Below are positions 55,647 through 64,000 of a DNA stretch of 64,000 nt, in pieces (position 1 is the first letter of the stretch; the number at the start of each line of letters is the position of its first letter). The notes below the pieces were generated by a model. It ran no database searches. It had not been told where the DNA came from and saw only the letters and a list, made by a program, of their open reading frames with translations. The stretch is taken from NCBI GenBank assembly GCA_025716815.1, contig JAIXMN010000024.1, forward strand, positions 1-64,000, in the 5' to 3' direction. Source of the stretch: Dichotomocladium elegans (taxonomy: Eukaryota > Mucoromycota > Mucoromycetes > Mucorales > Lichtheimiaceae). A program made the position numbers and the translations under genes.

Positions 55647-55982
55647 ATGCGCTTTATCTGATTTGGGCACGCGGTCTGTGCCCGGAAATCACGCTATCTG
55701 TGTAACAGATAATCCAACAATAGGCGAATATAGTTTTGGTAGCAAACCTTATAAATTTCATTTATATATTCGGTTGATACTAGCTGCTTTCCCGGCCTAT
55801 TGATACAGGTGGTGGCGGCCTTGCAAAGAGACGATCTCAGTAGATTGTTTGGTGATCGACTGTACGCATTTTTTTCTTGGAGTGGCAGTATGATGTGGTG
55901 GACATTATCTGGGTCATCTGTATCCTATCCTAACTGATACTTTATTTTCAAACATATAAATTTGTCGTATGGAAAAAGAAGG
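55647..55982. other. Intergenic, no feature seen
   Basis: Short A+T-rich stretch after the Apd1-like gene, ending at dispersed repeat copy B. Confidence 0.4.
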
Positions 55983-56357
55983 TAGTCAACAGATACCAGC
56001 CCTCCTTTTTTCTCTTTAACATACCCTGAAGGCAGCTAGGTGTTCCTTTGCGGTAACGATGGCTGGACAGGGAGAAATGGACGTCGGGGCTGTTGAGCAG
56101 CAACGGCGGAAGGGTTGGAGGAAGGAACGAGAAGAAATGACGATAGACCAGCAGCAGAAGCAACGAAGAAAGCAGCGGAAGACAACAGCGCCTCGACGAA
56201 ACCATGGTGGGAGACCTGCTTGAGTGCCGCCAAAATACAGTCCCTCCTAAAGCCTGGTACAGGATTCTCCATTCTAGGCACATGAGTTAGGTTGATCAAC
56301 CACAAAGAATCCGAAATATTAGAAGATTGCAGAATGGAACAAGTCAGTATGATAGGG
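55983..56357 (-). repeat. 0.4 kb dispersed repeat, copy B
   Basis: Parallel to copy A (36,090-36,484) in the same orientation, with small indels. The minus strand keeps a longer open frame here (56,497-56,036, 153 codons) ending LLVPSSNPSAVAAQQ... PQRNT, against a frame broken by a stop in copy A. The overlapping second frame has SHRYRKGTPSCLQGMLKRKK. Only the repeat itself is well supported; coding is doubtful. Confidence 0.75.
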
Positions 56358-57518
56358 CCACATACCATTGCTTTTGCAGGCTTTTCGACTTGTAGATATA
56401 GGTCACGGTGAGAGGACAGCAAGGCCCCTGATCCTGGTAACGCAGAACTTTTGATACAATCAGCGGGAATTGCTAAAGTACCAGATCGACTCCACAATTC
56501 AAACTCTTTATCTGCACACCTTGGAGTTTTATGTGCTCTGAGCTTCTAAGCCTTCTTTGTGGTCGATCGACGGCGTGAATATCTATACAAGCGTTTCTCT
56601 TCTGGAGGATCATCGCCAAAGACATATTGCGTTGCCCATGAGTGCTATGATGACGTCAACAAGTGACAGACGGATCAATAGAGAGATAAGGTTCGTCTGC
56701 CTATGGTGCTATGCCGATGGCTTTGTGCTGCTGAAGCGTTCTGGTTTTCGATGGTAGCGATGGCGCCAACGTCGAGATATTCTACAACCGCAATAATGTA
56801 GAGCACTGTTTATGCACTTCTACATTAACGCTGCAGGTGAGAGCAGTTCAGAGGCGATAGGGCTAAAAACAGCGGTGTAGGATCTGGATGATGAATTCGT
56901 GGATTACACCCGGATAATAACCCCATCCGAGCCTTTGATAAATGATGGAAGAAAGAGATTATCGCACACTCCAATATGTGGTCATCACGGCTATTAGGAG
57001 ACATTACCAAAACAATACGTGGCATTGACCAAATCAACTTTGGAAGACTACACCGGATTGCCGATACAAATGCCATGGATAAAAAGGCTAATTATTGAAT
57101 AGTTATGTCTTCACTGGCGGAGATAATGATTTGTTTCGCGTGAGGTCCCTGTAAATCATATCAGAAAATACCATCATATCAGATGGTCAGTTTGATGAGA
57201 TTGAAATAATCATGCACCAAGCCCACACATAATAGGACAGACCATTGTCCAGTTTGGATGAAACTGCCTCCCTTTATGTTCTATTCAACCCATTTTCCCC
57301 AAGCGTTGTCTTCTTTTACCAGACGTCTTCCACAATTCAATAGGGCAGAGGATTCTCATGAATTCAATAGGTGTTGAATTGTCCGAGATTCTGTGCAAAT
57401 TAGGAAGGTTGTTTGTTTTTTTGCTGGCGCCTTAAATGGCAAGATCACTCCAAAAAGGGATCAAGGCCCCCCAGTTTTTTACCTTATCAAAAAATTTGTT
57501 CATGCGCTTGACCTCTCC
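56358..57518. other. Gene-poor stretch
   Basis: A minus-strand frame at 57,076-56,825 (MPRIVLVMSPNSRDDHILEC) is mildly protein-like but isolated. No domain, RNA gene or repeat copy is recognised otherwise. Confidence 0.4.
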
Positions 57519-58176
57519 ATGTCCACTTCATTTCGTTTGCCTTATGGGTACAACGAGGCACCTCCGTGGCCATCCCTCTACTGGCCGTTCAGTTCACATT
57601 TCGAGCCTCTCAATCTGATCGCGGATGTCCCGCACTCACTTTACTATTTGCATGGCAAGTTCCTCACTCAACAAACGAATCCCAATGAACGAGAGTGATT
57701 AAATGACATTCATAATCACTAGATATTTGGCGCTTCACAATGCTATGGTCTGTCATTCTTGCGTTGGTTGTGTACCTCCCAGCAGGTAAAATGCCAATAG
57801 TTCAGTTTTTCAACTTATAAATGCATAACATTGGCGTTCATCAATTGTTTAGGTGTCTGGGCTTTTCTCATGTTCACTAAAGCACGGACGTTGCGATGGT
57901 ATACACTCGTCATGATACCGGTCATTTTTGTTGTGGGTGGTGCTCTGGCCTCTTTCATGATTGGGAGCATTATGGGTAACTTTTTTTTATTGGGGGCGAA
58001 AACCTATTCCACCTGCTCATCCACACACCCAAACAAATCCCTTAGGTGTTGCTCTTGCACTTGTGTACAATGCAGGGTTCTTCGTGATGTCCACATGGGT
58101 ACCATTCTTATGGGGACTTATCCAAATTCTCGTCGTTCTCGTGGGTAGCTACTCAACAATCACCACCATTCTTTGA
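57519..58176 (+). CDS. TMEM170: TMEM170-like membrane protein
   Basis: Four exons (57519-57654, 57723-57785, 57853-57975, 58046-58176) give 150 residues. After a soluble start (MSTSFRLPYGYNEAPPWPSL) come three hydrophobic helices: TMLWSVILALVVYLPAGVWA, WYTLVMIPVIFVVGGALASF and STWVPFLWGLIQILVVLVGS, with VALALVYNAGFFVM between the last two. Length, the early Trp-rich segment and helix spacing match TMEM170, whose animal member helps shape ER sheets and the nuclear envelope. The first intron starts GCAAGT instead of GT and ends TAG; only this GC-AG junction gives HDIWRF in phase. The stop lies 55 bp from the convergent NAA40 stop. Confidence 0.82.
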
Positions 58177-58231
58177 TTGAATCCGTTCGCTGCCTTTCCT
58201 CCACTCACAGACGAGAGATGCCGTCAGTTCA

Positions 58232-59358
58232 TTACTTTTTACTGCTACATGGTTTACTCAGAATTTCATAATCAAATCTACGAGCTTGCAAGGCTGAGAG
58301 ACACGCACCAGGAGAAATTTCATCCAATTCAAACCTGTTGATGGATGGACTGTTAGAATATCTTGTGTCTTGATCCAGCCTTCCTCTCCTGTATTTTACC
58401 CCAACTTGTCCGTGTAGAAACGAAATGCACCCTTGTTCGCTATTTTTAAACCATGCATTGCTTTTAATATACAACTGGACGCTGTCTTCAAACGTCACAG
58501 TGTTTGCATAGTCATATATATATATACCTTTGAAAACTGTCAGCATCACTTTATCCATCTCCCAATAGGCGCCAATCTCTCCCAGAAGGTTCATTAAGAA
58601 CTCGCCAATCCCATGACCGCGTGCGTCCGGGACCAGTTGTATTTCATAGCTTATTTCCGAGATATAAAACAAGAAGTTAGTTTCATGGCCCCATTTTCTT
58701 TTAGAAGGATCTTGTACCAATAGGCAGCTTTAGCCATGATATAATCATCCATGGTTTCTTCAAGCACCATTTGAAAGAGTAAGAACCCCTTCAAATCAGC
58801 AGGATTTGTCGCTGAGCGTGCTATTAGATAACGAGCTTCCGGAGCCCGCATTTCGCTTTGCTTATGGTCATCGTCCCAGCCATCTTTCGATTTGACATAT
58901 CTGACGGCCCCTCCCCCGGATCAGTTGTACGTGATATAGCGCTATTTCATTATACTTACATTTCGTACATGTTAGACTTCACTAGCTCAAATGTCCATTC
59001 CCTTAAGCTCTCAGGCAGATCTTGAATCGTGTAGTAGTCCACAACAACATTGGCTCTTATATCGGATGTCCATATTTATTTAATCCAGCGCTAAACTGAA
59101 CTCTCAATCCCGGAACTCACGCATTATAAATGATCGGTTGCGGCATGAATCGAACTAGACAAGGTTCCTGAAGGAAAGTAAGATAATCAACTGCTAGATG
59201 TCGATTTTTCGGCGACAGTACGCACCTTGTTGGCAATGGCAACCTTATCATCGGTGACGCCTAGCTTTTGCTAACAACCGAGAGTAAAAGGGAAGAAGGG
59301 AATGATTAAGACAATTTCACCCTTGAGAACAGTAGACAACGATGATATTTACGGGCAT
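58232..59358 (-). CDS. NAA40: N-alpha-acetyltransferase 40 (NatD), histone H4/H2A type
   Basis: Eight exons (59358-59353, 59270-59226, 59167-59121, 59055-58960, 58900-58718, 58649-58528, 58439-58400, 58361-58232) give 222 residues. Landmarks follow human NAA40: WTFELVKSNMYEIYVKSKDG W, MRAPEARYLIA, CYEIQLVPDARGHGIGEFLM (acetyl-CoA loop RGHGIG), MDKVMLTVFKANKGAFRFYT, DKLGY and DEISPGACLSALQ ... FDYEILSK. NatD acetylates the N-terminal Ser of histones H4 and H2A. The start is uncertain: the only ATG that splices in phase upstream of QKLGVTDDKVAIANK encodes just two codons (a 6-base coding exon). The Lys-rich N-terminus of the human enzyme is missing or not found. Confidence 0.88.
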
Positions 59359-59499
59359 AAAGGGCAAGGAACACAGACAAGGGTAAAATGGAGCTGTGAC
59401 TCTACTTTGTCTTTGTTTTTTTGGACAGATTTATGCACCTATGACATGTTGGGAAGGGGGTGGAAAGAGGAGGAGGAGAAGGAGAAGAATAAGCACCCG

Positions 59500-60727
59500 C
59501 TAACAGGATGTGAGGGACGATTGACTGAGATAGGTAAGGTCATGTCTTCGGTCTAGTCTTCGGTCTCGGTGCGAATGCGGGTACTTTGGACTGTTGAATT
59601 CGCAAGTGGGAATAGCGCGCACCCATGGCATGCTGAGAGCTGACTTGGCCGAGTAGCGTTTGACCGGGTCTGGATCAAGCAAGCAATAGAGGAGTTCATC
59701 GGGACCCTTGCCCAAACGATCAAAGGGTATGACGCGTCGAATAGCATGGTGTCGTAGATATGATCGGTAGAAGGGAATGGTCATCTTAGCGCTTTCGAAA
59801 AGAAGCCCGCCAACAAGAAGGACATAAAAGATGGTGCCCACCGACCACATATCGGCTTTGTCGCCCAGGTAGCCGTCTTGACAGCCGTGTGCGAACACTT
59901 CGGGTGCTGCGTAGCATACCGTGCCGCAGAGCCCGTAGCACCGCTGATTTTCCCTATGCCAGCAATCGCGCATCACGGACGCCACCCCAAAGTCGGTGAT
60001 CTTAATAAAACGATCGTGGATCAAAAGATTCTCTGGCTTGAGATCGCGATGGGCAATGCCTATCGAGTGTAGGTACGCTACGCCATCAAGAATTTGACGC
60101 ATAAAACACTTCTTCTGATCAATCGACAAAGTATTCCGTGCTATGGCAGTGCATAGATCCTCTTTGTCACACTAGGGCAAGTGTTTATAGCATCAATATT
60201 TCTACGCGCAAAATCAAGTTTGTTCTCTAGATGATACGCACGTATTCCATAGTGGTGAAGTACTGTCCTGTCTTCCTGTCAAGTGTCAAGTCAAACGTCT
60301 TCACGACGTTGGGATGATCCATCACAGAAGCTATGCAATATTCTGAGCTGATCATTTTGAGATACGAACGAATCGACACGGTCTTTGGCCGCTTTCGAAA
60401 CGTCTTCAAGGCGTAGAGTTTATAATCGTCCCCAACGCCCAGTCGAACATGGGCATATGCGCCAGTACCAATCGAGCCGAGTATGGTTACATCATCGATA
60501 TTTTTATTACCTGCCGCCGAACGAGATAGGGATGATAAAGAGGTTGCCGATGGCCTTGGGGAAACCAGTTCCCGCTGCCGAAAAAGAACACCCTTCAGTG
60601 ATAAGGCCCAGCCTGCTTGAAGAGATGTGCGAGACCTATGGCCAGTGTGAAGGATCATTGCAGCCACTGCTTTGGTCTTTGATGGTGTTGAAGTGGGCCG
60701 GGCTACAGAGGTATCGGTAATAGTCAT
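59500..60727 (-). CDS. Ser/Thr protein kinase, Hal4/Sat4-Npr1 type
   Basis: Two exons (60727-60242, 60171-59500) give 385 residues. A Ser/Arg-rich leader of about 80 residues precedes a full kinase domain: glycine loop GSIGTGAYAHV, Lys in YALKTFRKR, the family-typical SSEYCIASVMDHPNVVKTFD, EYCDKEDLC, catalytic HRDLKPEN, DFG, GLCGTVCYAAPEVF and DMWSVGTIFYVLL. The FRKR and SEYCI... HPNVV words point to the fungal Hal4/Sat4/Npr1 group, which controls cation and nutrient transporters at the plasma membrane. The intron removes 70 bases and restores EYCDKED. It ends with a basic, Ser-rich tail. The exact paralogue is unclear. Confidence 0.87.
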
Positions 60728-61041
60728 AGAAGTATGCTAAAGACGAGAAGGATACGGTTATCTGCTTTTTTCCCCTGTTTGATCAGGGGTTCAAGGGCCG
60801 ATAAAATAGCAATATATAAGAAAGGAGGACGAGGAACAAGACCCTTTTTATTTTGTGCGCAAGAGAAGACGACCCTGACAAAGTCGGCCATGCGGTATTT
60901 GTCGATATGTATTGTTCGCCCAATAGCAATCACACCAATGGGAATGACCAACACACATTCACACATATCTTTCCATCTTGAGCCGATCATCCCCCTGCTC
61001 ACTTGCACCATACAGTGTTTGCCAGGTTAAGATGGTATCCA
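60728..61041. other. Intergenic between the kinase gene and PSMD5
   Basis: About 310 bp on the kinase promoter side. A 95-codon minus-strand frame here has no motif and no ATG context that would extend the kinase. Confidence 0.4.
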
Positions 61042-63579
61042 TCAGGCGCTTTCTACGGCTGTAGCAGCCTCGGTGGGTCGGTAGAAAGGGCCTTGTCGTA
61101 TAAACTGAGTAATATACTGATAATGCTGTCCAAGCACGTCTTGCGCATTCTCAGCAGATCCCAATGTTTCAATAATCGCATACTTCCATTGCTATTACGT
61201 TTGTTTGTTCAGTCATCCTGTATTTATCCGCATGTAATGCAACCCGCAGTTTCCGCTTGACTTGCCTGCCCCAGATGTGTGTTCTCGGTCGACCTATCAA
61301 GTATATAACCAATGAACGCCCTTGATTGCGCCATGACCTATATGTAAATAGTGACCGAAACTTGGTAAGATTTCCAGACCGACCGAGACCCTTTATTTCG
61401 CTTCCTTTCTCCCGTTGACGTCTTTTCTTCTCATCCTCACACATGGATATCATATCTTTGATGTTCATCCTCAACTCTCTCAACTAACCTGTTGACCCCA
61501 CGTATGACTGGCTATTGATTGCATTAAAGAAAACGCACCCACACGGATTTCATCCACTGGTTGTTTGGCAGCATGTATCAAGTTTTCCAGAGTCGTGGGT
61601 CTCCCTAGAAAGAAAAAGTGTATAACACATTGTTAAAGCACCCAATATCCCCATACCCGATAGTGCAGTATTACCATCCAGACTCAAATAAACGTCTTGA
61701 GTCAGTTGCTCTGTTGCATGGTCACCTCTGATAGGTACCGAGATAAGGAGATTTGAGGGTTAGTGCGCGCATGTTTGGATTAAAACACAATCGAGCTACA
61801 TCGCTCTTAATTCTTCATTTGCATACTCCTACTAACCTCACCCCAATAACCTTCGATAAACTTTGGAGATACACACTCTTGAGATCACCCGACGATGTGC
61901 GAAATCCCTCGACGAATACATTGAAAAGTGGATTATTTCGCACGAGGAGGAGTCCAGTATAATGAGATCCAATTAGGCCCACAACCGCTATGGCGACTGC
62001 CTATATACATACATCTAATGTTAAGCAAATTAAAAAGGAAGCGAGAGCAGATAGTCGATTAAACTTACCAATATTTCTTTGTTGGCGCTATTTTCCAAGC
62101 AGCGTCTCAATTTCGCAAGTATTTGATATGTTTGCTCAATCCGTTCGAATTGTATGTCCTGTGAGAACAAAAGAATAGTCAGCGTCGATAGATTCCTCAA
62201 AACCAATATGGTTACCTTATTCTCTCCAAGTTGGCCAAAAAACTTAAGTGCCAGAGACTTTGTAAGCATAACATCTGTGTCGTTCTCAGCTTCATTATCC
62301 AAGAACGAGGCAAGGTTTTGCAGAACAAGAGATTTTTCCAAAAAAGCTAATCCAGCAGGCGTAATGGAAACCTGCCAAAGGCGAGAATAACCAAGATGAG
62401 TCCAGACCCCTTCGACTTTTTGGGGACGCGCCGCATGAATACACATGTACTGAGTCGCTTGACGTTACCTCACGCAAGACATCAATTGCATTGAGCCGAA
62501 GGAGAGTGTCATCGGACTTCACGTCTTGAAGTATGTTGTCCAGAAGGCTGGACGTCTCTGCCATCGCAAATGCTTCATCCGAAGAGCCAGCCACGCGGAT
62601 AACAAGATCGTAGACTCGAAATTGGACCGTCGAGCTCCTGCATCCAGATTGCTTTAGTTTTCCCTCATGTATCCCTCTTGTCTCCTTCATAACTACTCCA
62701 CACACGGATGCACATCCTTATCATCCATCCCTTAACACCGTCCACGATACTAACGTTTCCATCAAACTTTTCAAGACATTCGCATTATTCCCAAGAATCG
62801 CCGCTGGTTCCTTTACACCAATCTGGGTATATCCTTTCCATCATTAGTGTGGTCACACAGGCGCATATGTATTCTTCCTCATGTTACCTTTGCAGCCACA
62901 TCAATAGCTTTAGTCGCAACACGAGTTTCCTGGAACGCTATCGTTACCAGGATATACATGAACAGATCAGAATGTGCCTAGAATATTTTTTCCATCTGAG
63001 TAGCCGTTAAGATATTTATCAGTATCGTCAACTACCACTTGATGGGCAGACACATCGGAGGCTATGCACTTCGCCACCTGCTCAACTGCCAAAAGCCGAA
63101 TCTCCGGGGAGAAATGATTCAGACCTTGGGAGAGGAACATCTAAGCGAAACCAAGTTCAGTTTGAATATTTAGTACGCATATATATATTATATGTGTGTT
63201 ACCTTGTTGTTCTCGTCCTGCAGAATCATGTCATAGGTATATGGGTGCAGGAGCCGGCTGACCACCTGGCAAAGGACGCGTACAAACTCTTCCTCCTCCC
63301 TGCTCCCATTGCCGTCAACACATCCAAAAAGCACGTAGAATTGTGCCAGTGGGAGTCGAGCAAATATTTCCTGGGCTTCCTCAAGACGGAGATCTGGGAA
63401 GATAAGGAGCAGCCATATTGAAATGAGCTCAAAGAAGAAGCTAAAGGCCAGAGTAAGTAGTTACTTTGAATTGAATTCGCAAATTGTGCCAATGCTTCGA
63501 TCTTTTCGCGCAATGTACTAGAGGCATTAGAAGTAATGACACGTGCTACTCGCTCTAATGGCGTTGTAATGGACGGCAT
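61042..63579 (-). CDS. PSMD5: 26S proteasome assembly chaperone PSMD5/S5b (Hsm3 type)
   Basis: Thirteen exons (63579-63465, 63393-63203, 63140-63036, 62977-62888, 62822-62755, 62637-62469, 62371-62216, 62158-62069, 62000-61837, 61727-61675, 61604-61489, 61337-61266, 61191-61042) give 512 residues, all in phase, close to human PSMD5 (504). It is an armadillo-like helical repeat protein. Matching blocks include EIRLLAVEQVAKCIASD, VQFRVYDLVIRVAGSSDEAF, VSITPAGLAFLEKSLVLQNL, EIRVGAFSLMQSIASHTWGQ, AFIGYILDRSTENTH and the C-terminal FIRQGPFYRPTEAATAVESA. PSMD5/Hsm3 binds Rpt1 during base assembly of the 19S particle. Intron 12 (61265-61192) starts GCAAGT, a GC-AG intron; three donors read GTTAGT. 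Sequence upstream of the chosen ATG is also open (to about 63,700). Confidence 0.92.
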
Positions 63580-64000
63580 GGAGTGAAGAACTTGGATATT
63601 ATGGGGAAAAAGAACAATGAGTTTGAAAACCGTGCAAGAACGGAGTTCTTGTAATAGGGTAATAGCTATCTGATCCTTCCAGGTCTTGCGCATTAATGAT
63701 GTAACCTACATATAAGCCTGGTATTAACTTTTTACACGCTGATCCATAACCATTGGTAAATATGAAAGAAGCCAAATATACGTAAGTTGACGCTGACGAG
63801 AGCTCCTTCAGCAGAGTTTTCATGATATAATCAGAAGATCTCGCTGGTACCATCTTATCATGATACGTACGTACTGACCTGTTATCAAAGCACATAGGTG
63901 TGTGGACAACGTAACCGATACTGATACAGGCGTGACCCAGAGTATATCAGTCCAGACATTCAAGGTAGGAAGGCATAAATCCGTATGTATGAGGAGGATC
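63580..64000. other. Upstream flank of PSMD5, no gene seen
   Basis: A minus-strand frame continues upstream of the PSMD5 ATG (LLQELRSCTVFKLIVLFPHN) and another lies at 63,895-63,599 (MKTLLKELSSAST). They could be 5' untranslated exons or the end of another gene beyond the window. Nothing is recognised. Confidence 0.35.

Noticed and set aside
1..64000. CRISPR array for the regularly spaced repeats at the left
   Set aside because: Units are contiguous satellite monomers without unique spacers, and the genome is eukaryotic.

Overview
This window looks like nuclear DNA of an early-diverging fungus, most likely Mucoromycota (Mucorales-like). The signs are short introns (about 50-120 nt) with GT-AG and a few GC-AG junctions, fungal families such as a KTR mannosyltransferase, Vts1, Avt1 and an Apd1-like protein, animal-like genes (NAA40, TMEM170, GSKIP domain, PSMD5, a PRRC2/BAT2-type protein), a rare GH8 glycoside hydrolase and a FAR1-type regulator. 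All exon models were spliced by hand. Most multi-exon models were checked for codon phase across every junction and close on a whole number of codons.

Positions 1 to about 18,500 are repeat and transposon territory. A 33-35 bp satellite (about 510-1,350 and 2,041-2,870) alternates with an A+T-rich leader and a 158-164 bp unit, the latter amplified in tandem at about 3,100-4,290. A block from about 5,790 to 7,530 carries protein-like but broken minus-strand frames that I cannot assign. From about 7,530 to 11,035 lies a decayed Ty3/gypsy element (minus strand; gag, protease, RT, RNase H, one LTR). It is inserted in a decayed LINE (minus; CCHC ORF1 and APE endonuclease, about 11,036-12,850). A decayed Tc1/mariner transposase (plus, about 13,090-13,990) and a second LTR copy (14,682-14,827) follow. 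No intact host gene is seen here.

From about 18.5 to 32 kb: KTR mannosyltransferase (+), an Apq12-like membrane protein (+), the SAGA deubiquitinase Ubp8/USP22 (-), a small unknown gene (-), GH8 hydrolase (-), ribosomal protein eL29 (+), the SAM-domain RNA-binding protein Vts1 (-) and an Rcf2-like HIG1-domain protein (-).

From about 32.5 to 45.6 kb: a three-finger C2H2 factor (-), a sparse stretch with one copy of a 0.4 kb dispersed repeat and a broken IS630/Tc1 transposase (-), a FAR1-type transcription factor (-), then divergently the cytosolic Fe-S assembly WD40 protein Cia1 (+) and a GSKIP-domain protein (+).

From about 47 to 64 kb: vacuolar amino acid transporter Avt1 (-), a BAT2_N/PRRC2-like protein (-), divergent Apd1/sucrase-ferredoxin-like protein (+), the second copy of the 0.4 kb repeat, TMEM170 (+) converging on NAA40 (-), a Hal4/Sat4-type kinase (-) and the proteasome assembly chaperone PSMD5/Hsm3 (-). 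The genes are ordinary single-copy housekeeping loci with no cluster or operon logic. The most unusual material is the repeat architecture at the left, the unassigned broken frames beside the gypsy element, the 0.4 kb dispersed repeat and the three GC-AG introns.
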